Below are positions 1 to 5,034 of a stretch of 5,034 bases of DNA, piece by piece. This stretch comes from JAWLFI01 sp041685645 (GTDB lineage Bacteria > Bacteroidota > Bacteroidia > Chitinophagales > Saprospiraceae). Position numbers and translations under genes: made by a program. The notes under the pieces are model-generated. The model made no database searches and had not been told where the DNA came from. It was given only the letters and a program-made list of their open reading frames with translations. The first letter of the stretch is position 1; each line of letters opens with the position of its first letter. The stretch covers positions 1 through 5,034 of the forward strand of contig JAWLFI010000177.1 in NCBI GenBank assembly GCA_041685645.1, written 5' to 3'.

Positions 1-795
1 CGCTGCGTAAAAAAGCATGGGCGTTTGCAGTTGCTCCCCGTTGGAGAGAATGACTTTGCCGTCGACGTAGTCTTCGATGGCGGTATCTAACCAGACTTTT
101 ACGCCCATTTCGCGGACGTATTCCAGTGCTTTTTGGGAGGATTCGTCTGACATGGGGGCGATAAGTTCACTGCCCATCTCGACCAGATGAATCTTGATGC
201 GGTCGTTGTTCAGATCGGGATAGCCACTTTTGATTTCATTCTTTTTTAATTCGGCCAGAGCGCCGGCCATTTCGAGTCCGGTAGGACCGCCACCTATGAG
301 TACGAAATGCATGCACTCGTTTTCGTCCACATCCATGCGACTGACGGCGGCTTCTAAGTACTGAATGAAGGCAGACCGCAGTTCCAGCGCTTCTTCTATG
401 GTTTTTAGGGTGTAGGCGTGGCGCTGAACGCGATCCATGCCAAAGAAATTGGTGGTGGCACCGGTCGCCAAAACGAGATAATCGTAATTCGCCCAACCGA
501 TGTTGGTTTTCACGCGATGCTGGTCGGCATCTATGCTTTCGACGCGAGCCATGCGAAAAAAGACATTATCCTGTTTATTAAAGATATTGCGAAAAGGCGC
601 GACAATCGCATCCGGCATGAGACCAGCGGTGGCAATCTGATAGAGTAGGGGCTGGAAATTGTGATGATTGTGCTGGTCGATGAGTACGACCTGAACATCA
701 GCGCCTTTGAGTGATTTGGCGAGATTGAGGCCACCGAAGCCTCCGCCTATGATTACAATTCGTTTTTTATCTGTCTTGGGGAGTCGCATTTCCAT
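1..795 (-). CDS. ndh: Type II NADH dehydrogenase (NDH-2), N-terminal part, cut by the window edge
   Basis: Single-subunit FAD enzyme that passes electrons from NADH to membrane quinone without pumping protons. The frame is open from ATG at 795 to the left edge (265 codons); the family is usually about 420-440 residues, so the rest of the NADH domain and the C-terminal membrane-anchoring part lie outside. Visible motifs: FAD dinucleotide fold GGGFGG at residues 17-22 after a beta strand (RIVII), with the ribose-binding acidic residue at D40; the NDH-2 signature HNFQPLLYQIATAGL at about 45-59; the ATGA segment at 110-113; the second Rossmann motif GGGPTGLEMAG at 168-178 with the conserved E175; and E206 ending the next strand, suited to NADH. 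A second in-frame ATG at 789 (M3) could be the true start; neither has a Shine-Dalgarno sequence. It is divergent from the methyltransferase gene across 171 bp. Family assignment is firm; NAD versus NADP preference is inferred. Confidence 0.93.
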   Translation of the reverse strand, partial: MEMRLPKTDKKRIVIIGGGFGGLNLAKSLKGADVQVVLIDQHNHHNFQPLLYQIATAGLMPDAIVAPFRNIFNKQDNVFFRMARVESIDADQHRVKTNIGWANYDYLVLATGATTNFFGMDRVQRHAYTLKTIEEALELRSAFIQYLEAAVSRMDVDENECMHFVLIGGGPTGLEMAGALAELKKNEIKSGYPDLNNDRIKIHLVEMGSELIAPMSDESSQKALEYVREMGVKVWLDTAIEDYVDGKVILSNGEQLQTPMLFYAA

Positions 796-836
796 ATCTA
801 TAAAACGGCGAGGGTCGATCAGAGTTGTATCTCAAG

Positions 837-866
837 GTAAATTATACTCTGGACAGGAATGCAAAA
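837..866 (-). promoter_or_regulatory. Candidate promoter for the NDH-2 gene
   Basis: On the minus strand TTTTGC (866-861) precedes TATAATTTAC (846-837), about 40 nt upstream of the NDH-2 start. The downstream block can be read as TATAAT or as TAATTTAC, close to the Bacteroidetes -7 element TAnnTTTG, and the upstream block supplies the TTG expected at -33. The spacing (14-17 bp, depending on the reading) is a little short, so this is only the best candidate in a 171-bp gap that otherwise holds nothing I can support. Confidence 0.3.
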
Positions 867-966
867 CTTGGTGTTTGCCCAGTTGGAAATCTGAGGTCTG
901 GTGGGGAGCTGTGCCTGTTTCTTTGGAATTTCATACATTGAGCAGATAGAAGTTAGATGATCGAAT

Positions 967-1611
967 ATGCAAAATTGCCCCTTATGCTCAAGTGAAGTGA
1001 CCCGTGATCATGTCTTGCACGGGAATTCCGGAGCCACTTTTTGGAAGTGTCCTCAGTGCGCCTTGATTTTTCGTCCAAGGCAGGATCACCCTAAACCTAC
1101 GGAAGAGCGATCGCGGTACTTGTCGCATAGCAATTCCTCTGAAAATGAGGGCTATGTTCGGTTTTTACTTCAGCCCTATCAATGGGCGAAAACTCTGGTT
1201 GACCTGGAGGAGCCTTTTTTGGACTACGGTTGTGGATACGCGCCCGTATTCGTAAATCTTATGCAGGAGCGCGGACATAGCTGTCATGGGTATGATCCCT
1301 TTTTCTTTCCAGATGGAATAGAGAAAGTTAAGTATCCCACGATTTTTTGTATTGAAACTGTGGAGCATTTTCACAATACGCATGCGGAATGGGCCCGACT
1401 GACAGGGCTGATGGCGCCGGCTGGGCATTTGGTGGTGATGACTGATTTTTGGCTGGATGAAAAAGCCTTTCCCAACTGGTATTATCAGAATGATCTAACG
1501 CATACCAGTTTTTACCACCCCCGAACCATGAAATTTATCGCGGATCAGTTTGATCTCGAGCTTATGCATTCCGATGAAAAACGCCTGGCTTTGTTTTACA
1601 GGCCCCATTAA
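967..1611 (+). CDS. Zinc-ribbon class I SAM-dependent methyltransferase, substrate unknown
   Basis: A 214-residue cytoplasmic protein with two parts. Residues 4-31 form a small zinc ribbon, CPLC (C4, C7) and CPQC (C28, C31). From about residue 62 there is a Methyltransf_23/UbiG-like Rossmann domain: SAM motif I FLDYGCGYAP at 84-93, the acidic D110 ending strand 2 (HGYDPF), the motif around IETVEHFHN at 129-137, and strand GHLVVMTDF at 153-161. The stretch NDLTHTSFYHPRTMKFI (175-191) is typical of stand-alone bacterial methyltransferases of this domain order, which I recognise as a widespread uncharacterised group. Length is normal and nothing looks truncated, although the GC-rich repeat begins about 15 bp after the stop. 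There is no Shine-Dalgarno sequence; ATG 967 is chosen because it places the first CxxC immediately after the start. It is not obviously in an operon. The substrate (protein, RNA or small molecule) cannot be read from the sequence. Confidence 0.85.
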   Translation: MQNCPLCSSEVTRDHVLHGNSGATFWKCPQCALIFRPRQDHPKPTEERSRYLSHSNSSENEGYVRFLLQPYQWAKTLVDLEEPFLDYGCGYAPVFVNLMQERGHSCHGYDPFFFPDGIEKVKYPTIFCIETVEHFHNTHAEWARLTGLMAPAGHLVVMTDFWLDEKAFPNWYYQNDLTHTSFYHPRTMKFIADQFDLELMHSDEKRLALFYRPH

Positions 1612-1626
1612 TTTTTTTAATGTTTT

Positions 1627-1766
1627 GGGTGTATCTCCAGCACGGGGCAGGCCGCGTGCTGGAGTCGGGCTGTCCAGGGGTTCCGTACCTCAGGTGCATA
1701 GCACCTTCGGCACCCCTTCGCACCATCGTGCTCGGGCCCTTCCCATCCCTTACACGGGGGAAGGAG
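1627..1766. repeat. GC-rich, hairpin-rich intergenic element, probable dispersed repeat
   Basis: About 140 bp with 66% G+C (92 of 140 counted over 1631-1770), against roughly 45-50% in the flanking genes. It carries successive inverted repeats: a perfect 10-bp stem at 1635-1644/1655-1664 (CTCCAGCACG), a 6-bp stem at 1692-1697/1701-1706 (AGGTGC) and a 7-bp stem at 1738-1744/1758-1764 (CCTTCCC). It sits between the 3' ends of two convergent genes, the usual place for REP/BIME-like or non-autonomous elements. It encodes no transposase, and the short frames crossing it in both directions have low-complexity Pro/Arg/Gly-rich translations typical of non-coding repeat DNA. I see no target-site duplication and no second copy in this window. 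The general look resembles intergenic repeats I associate with Bacteroidetes genomes, but that is memory rather than a search. The borders are approximate. Confidence 0.5.
1635..1664. other. Perfect 10-bp inverted repeat (hairpin) in the GC-rich element
   Basis: Arms CTCCAGCACG (1635-1644) and CGTGCTGGAG (1655-1664) flank a 10-nt GC-rich loop. A transcript in either direction would form a strong stem. There is no T-run directly after it on either strand (the T-rich stretch 1611-1625 lies before it on the plus strand), so it is not a textbook terminator. It could still stop or stabilise the 3' ends of the methyltransferase and regulator transcripts. Confidence 0.6.
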
Positions 1767-1941
1767 AGGACTGCTCCTATGGGATTGAAAGTAAAACTGA
1801 TGGATGTATCCGTCCTTGCGTGTAGAGATTGGCCCCAATCATCGTTCTACCACTGCCTGGCATCAATTTGAAGCTGGAGTTTTTATCATGTAATAGTAAA
1901 TGCTTCGAAAGGAAATGCGATTTAGGTAAAATACAAGGATA
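1767..1941. other. Rest of the gene-free stretch between convergent genes
   Basis: Together with the GC-rich element this makes a 330-bp stretch (1612-1941) with no gene I can support. Base composition falls back to normal after about 1770. The only local structure I see is a short palindrome, GATTGG-CC-CCAATC, around 1827-1840. There is no clear rho-independent terminator for the regulator gene, whose minus-strand transcript ends here, and the frames crossing it show no recognisable protein. Confidence 0.5.
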
Positions 1942-2652
1942 TTATAAGACACTCTCTTTTCCTTCTCGGTTAAAAGTGTACAATTTGGCTGGTCGGTGCG
2001 TGACGTTTTTCTGCACTCGAGAAGTTTCTCGAATCAAATTTAATTTGAGCACCTTTTTTCTAAAGTTTCTCTTGTCTAAGGGTTTTTGTAAAATAGCCTC
2101 ATACAGAGATTGTAGCTCAGATAAGGTAAAATGTGAAGGGAGCATACTTTCTACAGGAATATCCAAAATGTGATTTTGAATGTGTAATAGGCTTTCGTGA
2201 AGAATCTCTTTGTGATCAAAAGCCATCGGCTTTGACTGCAGATTTTCTAAAGACTTCCAGGTCGGATGAGGGGGTTGATCTGTATTCAATTTGATGGAAG
2301 CGGGTTGCACAAGAGCATAGTAGGCAACCGTTACGACCCGTCCCACCGGATGGCGATCTACATCTCCAAAGGCCCGCACTTGATGTAGAAATACATTGTC
2401 GATCCCCGTGCGCTCTCGTAAAACGCGGGTGGCTGCGTCATCTATGTTTTCATTGATTTGCACCAGGTCACCTACCAGACAATGAAGTCCTTTATAGGGT
2501 GGGATGTCCGATTTCAGAGTGAGGAGCAGTAATTCTTCGTTTTCCTTATCATATCCAAAAATTACGCAATCCACAGAGAGAGCAGACTTGAAATAGCTGT
2601 CAATTTTCTTGATGCTTTTGTTGATGTTTTCTTCAGGTGCTTTAGAATGCAT
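1942..2652 (-). CDS. NrtR/AraR-type transcriptional regulator (Nudix-like sensor plus winged helix)
   Basis: A 236-residue cytoplasmic DNA-binding regulator. Residues ~24-115 form a Nudix-like domain (SVDCVIFGY, LLLLTL, then the box region 61-84, then FGDVDRHPVGRVVTVAYYAL at 95-114, a hallmark of the NrtR group). Residues ~171-228 form the NrtR-type winged helix (FTLSELQSLYEAIL, KRNFRKKVL, ending HRPAKLYTF). The Nudix box is degraded. Aligned to GX5EX7REUXEEXGU, the first Gly is D62, the RE pair is R76-V77 and the EE pair is E80-R81; only E68, R76, E80 and G83 survive, so hydrolysis is unlikely and ligand sensing is the probable role. Relatives bind ADP-ribose (NrtR) or L-arabinose (AraR of Bacteroides). 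It is transcribed away from pfkA-gap across 188 bp containing a palindrome, so control of glycolysis and of itself is the best inference; the ligand is unknown. No Shine-Dalgarno sequence precedes the ATG. Confidence 0.88.
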   Translation of the reverse strand: MHSKAPEENINKSIKKIDSYFKSALSVDCVIFGYDKENEELLLLTLKSDIPPYKGLHCLVGDLVQINENIDDAATRVLRERTGIDNVFLHQVRAFGDVDRHPVGRVVTVAYYALVQPASIKLNTDQPPHPTWKSLENLQSKPMAFDHKEILHESLLHIQNHILDIPVESMLPSHFTLSELQSLYEAILQKPLDKRNFRKKVLKLNLIRETSRVQKNVTHRPAKLYTFNREGKESVL

Positions 2653-2655
2653 GAC

Positions 2656-2673
2656 TTAGATTGTGTAATCTGA
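2656..2673. promoter_or_regulatory. Imperfect palindrome just upstream of the regulator start
   Basis: TTAGATT-GTGT-AATCTGA has 7-bp arms with one mismatch; the inner five pairs (2658-2662/2667-2671) are perfect. It ends 3 bp before the regulator's start codon, so it lies in its leader. It could be a second, weaker operator for autoregulation (its outer bases TTAG...CTnA echo the main palindrome) or a small leader hairpin. Symmetry is seen; function is inferred. Confidence 0.3.
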
Positions 2674-2712
2674 TGAATAAAAGTACAACAAATAATTGTG
2701 AGAAAAAATTAA

Positions 2713-2733
2713 TTAGTGTTACTTTTACACTAA
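2713..2733. promoter_or_regulatory. Perfect palindrome TTAGTGT-N7-ACACTAA, probable regulator operator
   Basis: A 21-bp site with perfect 7-bp arms (2713-2719 and 2727-2733) and a 7-bp AT-rich centre, so the arm centres are 14 bp apart. It lies in the 188-bp region between the divergent Nudix-like regulator gene and pfkA, the expected place for the operator of a dimeric winged-helix protein. It ends 16 bp before the candidate -35 of pfkA and 60 bp before the regulator start. That suits activation of pfkA, or repression of the regulator gene, better than simple blocking of the pfkA promoter. That this regulator binds it is inferred. Confidence 0.5.
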
Positions 2734-2749
2734 CATAAATTTACATAAC

Positions 2750-2781
2750 TTTACAATTCTCTTGATAGAAGTGTATCTTAC
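2750..2781 (+). promoter_or_regulatory. Candidate promoter of the pfkA-gap operon
   Basis: TTTACA (2750-2755) and TATCTTAC (2774-2781) are separated by 18 bp. The second block matches TAnnTT of the Bacteroidetes -7 element TAnnTTTG, and the first sits where the -33 element is expected. Transcription would start near 2787-2790, giving a leader of about 50 nt before the pfkA ATG. The same TTTACA word occurs at 2724, 2740 and 2800, so the upstream match may be chance in AT-rich DNA. Confidence 0.35.
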
Positions 2782-2840
2782 TTACTCAAATCATTCGTTT
2801 TTACAGTGAGCGATGTTACTTCACCTCTAAACCTAAATTT

Positions 2841-3812
2841 ATGAAAAAGATTGCTGTTTTAACTTCCGGCGGAGATGCCCCGGGCATGAATGCTGCGATT
2901 CGAGCGGTTGTTCGGGCTTCGGTCTATTATAATGTAGATGTATATGGGGTAGAAGGTGGTTATCAGGGATTGGTAGATAATAGCATACGCAAGTTGCACG
3001 TCCGTTCAGTAAGTAGGATTTTAGGCTCTGGTGGAACCATGCTCAAATCTTCCCGTTGTCCTGGTTTTATGAGCCAGGAGGGTCGGACTAAAGCAGCTGA
3101 ACATTTAAAGGGAAAAGGTATTGAGGGCTTAGTCGTGATAGGAGGCGATGGGAGTTTGACCGGAGCTCATATTTTACAAGAAGAATCGGGGATTCAAGTC
3201 ATGGGAATTCCCGGAACGATAGATAATGACTTGTCCGGCACTGAGAACACCATTGGGTTTGACTCTGCTACAAATGTAGTCACCCAGTCGGTAGATAAAA
3301 TCAGAGATACTGCCAGTTCTCACAATCGATTATTTTTCGTTGAAGTGATGGGGCGGGATACCGGATTCATCGCATTGCGTTCAGCGGTTGCCACAGGAGC
3401 AATTTGTGTCATGTTGCCCGAGCGAAGCACTTCTGTAAAGGAGTTGATCGCGATACTTCGCAAGGGGTACCGCAGCCATAAAACTTCTAGCATTGTCATT
3501 GTAGCGGAGGGCAATCCCAACGGAGGTGCGTTTGAACTGGCGCAGAAAGTCAATGATGACTATCAGGACTACGAAACGAAGGTGACCGTGCTTGGGCATT
3601 TGCAAAGAGGAGGGGACCCCAGCTGTTATGATCGCGTATTAGCTTCACAACTCGGGGTGGCTGCCGTAGAGGGCTTATTGAGTCAAAAGTCCGATGTGAT
3701 GGCGGGATTGATCAATGGTAATGTCATTTATACGCCTATTTTGGAAGCGCTAAGTCAGGAACGTAAAATCGATGATAATCTCGTGAAAATTTCTCAAATT
3801 TTATCAATATAA
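2841..3812 (+). CDS. pfkA: ATP-dependent 6-phosphofructokinase
   Basis: Phosphorylates fructose 6-phosphate to fructose 1,6-bisphosphate, the committed glycolytic step; soluble and normally tetrameric. At 323 residues it is full length (E. coli PfkA 319). The ATP loop SGGDAPGMN is at 9-17. GGDGS (101-105) and GIPGTIDND (122-130) carry Gly at both positions where pyrophosphate-dependent enzymes have Asp and Lys, so ATP is the donor. Catalytic and substrate residues present: D128 and D130 (TIDND), R163, the MGR loop with R172, E223, and GHLQRGG (252-258) with H253 and R256. The residue matching E. coli R243 is K247, a conservative change at the fructose-phosphate site. Effector-site R21 and R25 are kept, but E. 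coli Glu187 is I188 here in an ungapped alignment, so ADP/PEP control is probably altered. It is first gene of an operon with gap (41 bp on). The start at 2841 gives the normal N-terminus (MKKIAVLTSGG) after an AT-rich leader without a Shine-Dalgarno sequence. Confidence 0.97.
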   Translation: MKKIAVLTSGGDAPGMNAAIRAVVRASVYYNVDVYGVEGGYQGLVDNSIRKLHVRSVSRILGSGGTMLKSSRCPGFMSQEGRTKAAEHLKGKGIEGLVVIGGDGSLTGAHILQEESGIQVMGIPGTIDNDLSGTENTIGFDSATNVVTQSVDKIRDTASSHNRLFFVEVMGRDTGFIALRSAVATGAICVMLPERSTSVKELIAILRKGYRSHKTSSIVIVAEGNPNGGAFELAQKVNDDYQDYETKVTVLGHLQRGGDPSCYDRVLASQLGVAAVEGLLSQKSDVMAGLINGNVIYTPILEALSQERKIDDNLVKISQILSI

Positions 3813-3816
3813 ACCT

Positions 3817-3838
3817 AAAAGTTTCTCCGGGAACTTTT
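3817..3838 (+). other. Hairpin in the pfkA-gap spacer
   Basis: AAAAGTTTC (3817-3825) pairs with GGAACTTTT read as 3830-3838 to form a 9-bp stem (one G-U pair) around a 4-nt loop, TCCG. It starts 4 bp after the pfkA stop and ends 15 bp before the gap start. The lower stem is all A-U and no U-run follows beyond the arm itself, so it is a weak terminator at best. It could act as a processing or stability element that sets gap expression apart from pfkA. Confidence 0.4.
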
Positions 3839-3853
3839 GCTAAAAATGAAAGA

Positions 3854-4852
3854 ATGAAAATAGCTATTAATGGGTTCGGGCGCATTGGGCGCCTGGCCTT
3901 TAGAAACCTTTTGAATATGAAAGGTTTGGAAGTAGTGGCCGTCAACGATTTAACAGAAATCAATATGTTGGCCCATCTGCTCAAGTATGATTCTGCTCAC
4001 GGCCGTTTTAACGGCACGGTAGAGATCGTGTCTGAGAAGGAATTGACAGTTAATGGTAAATCTTTGCGCGTATATGCTGAACGCAATCCCGAGGATTTGC
4101 CCTGGGGGCAATTGGGTGTTGAAGTCGTATTGGAATGCACTGGTGTATTTCGCTCAGCGAAAAAGGCGGGTATGCATATTACTGCAGGTGCGAAGAAAGT
4201 AGTGCTGTCAGCTCCTGCACAAGGGGGTGATGTGCGCACCATTGTGCTGGGTGTGAATGACTCGGATTTAAAAGCTTCAGATAAAATCATCTCCAATGCT
4301 TCCTGCACGACGAATTGCCTGGCGCCTATGGCAAAGGTAGTCCATGAATTGGCGGGAATTGAGAGCGGCTATATCACGACTGTCCATGCATATACGGCAG
4401 ATCAGAACTTGCAAGATGCTCCTCACGCCAAAGATTTTCGCCGTGCGCGTGCAGCAGCAGCTTCCATCATTCCTACCTCTACGGGTGCGGCAAAAACGGT
4501 AGGTTTAGTCATGCCTGAGATGAAAGGTAAATTGGATGGCATCGCTCTCCGGGTTCCGGTAATTACAGGCTCGATTACAGACTGTACCTTCAATATGTCT
4601 CGTGAGATTAGTGTAAAGGAGGTCAATGATGCGATGAAAACAGCGGCCGAGGGATCAATGAAGGGGATTTTAGAATACACTGAAGATCCTTTAGTCTCTT
4701 CAGATATAGTAGGAAGTCCCTATTCCTGTATATTTGATAGTGGTCTGACCTTTGCCAACGGGAACTTGTTGAAGATGTCAGGCTGGTACGACAATGAGTT
4801 TGGCTATGCTACACGAGCAGCAGAGTTGGTACAAAGGCTTGCTAAGCTATAA
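3854..4852 (+). CDS. gap: Type I glyceraldehyde-3-phosphate dehydrogenase, glycolytic NAD type
   Basis: Oxidises and phosphorylates glyceraldehyde 3-phosphate to 1,3-bisphosphoglycerate with NAD; cytoplasmic tetramer. Full length at 332 residues. NAD fold NGFGRIGR at 6-13, with N31-D32 ending strand 2; Asp at this position favours NAD over NADP. Catalytic C151 sits in SNASCTTNCLAP (147-158), and H178 in TTVHAYT. The S-loop DAPHAKDFRRARAAA runs 188-202, followed by IIPTSTGAAK (205-214); the Pro that goes with NAD preference is kept (P190), though the preceding Leu of Bacillus enzymes is A189. WYDNEFGY at 311-318 is the C-terminal signature. It lies 41 bp after pfkA on the same strand and 11 bp before the kinase gene. 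The start is supported by the standard MKIAINGFGRIGR N-terminus; a purine-rich AAAGA precedes it but no true Shine-Dalgarno sequence. An out-of-frame ATG at 3846 leads only to a three-codon frame. Confidence 0.97.
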   Translation: MKIAINGFGRIGRLAFRNLLNMKGLEVVAVNDLTEINMLAHLLKYDSAHGRFNGTVEIVSEKELTVNGKSLRVYAERNPEDLPWGQLGVEVVLECTGVFRSAKKAGMHITAGAKKVVLSAPAQGGDVRTIVLGVNDSDLKASDKIISNASCTTNCLAPMAKVVHELAGIESGYITTVHAYTADQNLQDAPHAKDFRRARAAAASIIPTSTGAAKTVGLVMPEMKGKLDGIALRVPVITGSITDCTFNMSREISVKEVNDAMKTAAEGSMKGILEYTEDPLVSSDIVGSPYSCIFDSGLTFANGNLLKMSGWYDNEFGYATRAAELVQRLAKL

Positions 4853-4863
4853 GTCTAAGTAAT

Positions 4864-5034
4864 ATGATTATCATTGCTGAGAGTGGATCTACAAAATCTG
4901 ATTGGTTGATATATCAGGGGGACGTTTGCGTGGGGCGCACTTCAACATTTGGGTTTAATCCTTATTTTCACAGCGAGGTCTGGATGGTGGAACAAATGAG
5001 ACTCAACCCCGATCTGGTTGAAGTGGCTCATCGC
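4864..5034 (+). CDS. BadF/BadG/BcrA/BcrD-family ATPase, N-acetylglucosamine-kinase-like, 5' part only
   Basis: The first 57 codons of a sugar-kinase/hsp70/actin-fold protein, cut by the right edge; full-length relatives are about 280-300 residues. The phosphate-1 loop is clear: MIIIAESGSTKSDW (1-14), with E6-S7-G8-S9-T10-K11 in the place of the DGGxT motif of the fold, followed by the strand LIYQGDV and the TSTFGFNPYF segment (26-35), whose GxNP is characteristic of this group. Relatives in Bacteroidetes are usually annotated as N-acetylglucosamine kinase or simply BadF/BadG ATPase; the substrate is unproven. It starts 11 bp after the gap stop on the same strand with no room for a normal promoter, so it is almost certainly cotranscribed with pfkA and gap. 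Salvage of (amino)sugars into glycolysis is the simplest role. No Shine-Dalgarno sequence precedes the ATG. Confidence 0.85.
   Translation, partial: MIIIAESGSTKSDWLIYQGDVCVGRTSTFGFNPYFHSEVWMVEQMRLNPDLVEVAHR

Noticed and set aside
707..949. An 80-codon plus-strand frame bridging the NDH-2 start and the intergenic gap
   Set aside because: It overlaps the well-supported NDH-2 N-terminus on the other strand and shows no protein-like motif.
1611..1664. Rho-independent terminator for the methyltransferase gene
   Set aside because: The T-rich stretch comes before rather than after the strong hairpin on the plus strand. Read on the minus strand the T-run becomes an A-run, so neither direction gives a standard stem followed by U-run.
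1627..1766. Insertion sequence remnant or attachment site
   Set aside because: No transposase or integrase fragment, no tRNA gene and no visible flanking duplication; a dispersed repeat remains the simpler reading.
1550..1871. Overlapping frames on both strands across the GC-rich element (for example 1550-1825 plus, 1617-1838 minus, 1620-1871 plus)
   Set aside because: Their translations are Pro/Arg/Gly-rich with no recognisable domain; they overlap each other on both strands and are explained by the high G+C of the repeat, which lowers stop-codon frequency.
1829..2173. A 114-codon plus-strand frame
   Set aside because: It lies mostly antisense to the winged-helix part of the regulator gene, whose protein has clear family motifs; the plus-strand translation has none.
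2678..2685. TACTTTTA on the minus strand as a -7 element for the regulator gene
   Set aside because: It resembles TAnnTTTG, but no TTTG or TTG lies at the right distance upstream (only an A/T run), so I did not list it as a promoter.

Overview
This 5,034-bp window looks like ordinary chromosomal DNA from a member of the Bacteroidetes, possibly a Saprospirales-type lineage. The support is indirect. None of the six genes has a recognisable Shine-Dalgarno sequence before its start. The candidate promoters resemble the phylum's TAnnTTTG-type -7 element better than the E. coli consensus. The Nudix-like regulator and the BadF-family kinase are of types familiar next to glycolytic genes in that phylum. 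The genus cannot be fixed from the sequence.

Layout: (1) 1-795, minus strand: the N-terminal 265 codons of a type II NADH dehydrogenase, cut by the left edge. (2) 967-1611, plus: a zinc-ribbon class I SAM methyltransferase of unknown substrate. (3) 1612-1941: a 330-bp gene-free stretch between two convergent genes. About 140 bp of it is very GC-rich (66%) and full of short inverted repeats, resembling a dispersed intergenic repeat. (4) 1942-2652, minus: an NrtR/AraR-type regulator with a Nudix-like sensor domain and a winged helix. (5) 2653-2840: a divergent, AT-rich control region holding a perfect 7-7-7 palindrome, a second weaker palindrome and a plausible promoter. (6) 2841-5034, plus: an apparent operon of 6-phosphofructokinase (pfkA), NAD-type glyceraldehyde-3-phosphate dehydrogenase (gap) and the start of a BadF/BadG/N-acetylglucosamine-kinase-like sugar kinase, cut by the right edge.

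The genes suggest a glycolytic control unit. PfkA performs the committed step of upper glycolysis and Gap the first oxidative step of lower glycolysis. The kinase may feed salvaged (amino)sugars into the same route, and NDH-2 can reoxidise the NADH that Gap makes, although it is not part of the operon. The Nudix-like regulator is transcribed away from the operon across a palindrome, so it is the natural candidate to control pfkA-gap and itself. Two residue-level oddities fit altered regulation: the Nudix catalytic box of the regulator is degraded, and PfkA has lost the effector-site glutamate equivalent to E. coli Glu187.

I found no RNA genes, CRISPR array, transposase, phage gene or clearly new multi-gene system. 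The most useful leads are the regulator/palindrome pair and the GC-rich repeat.
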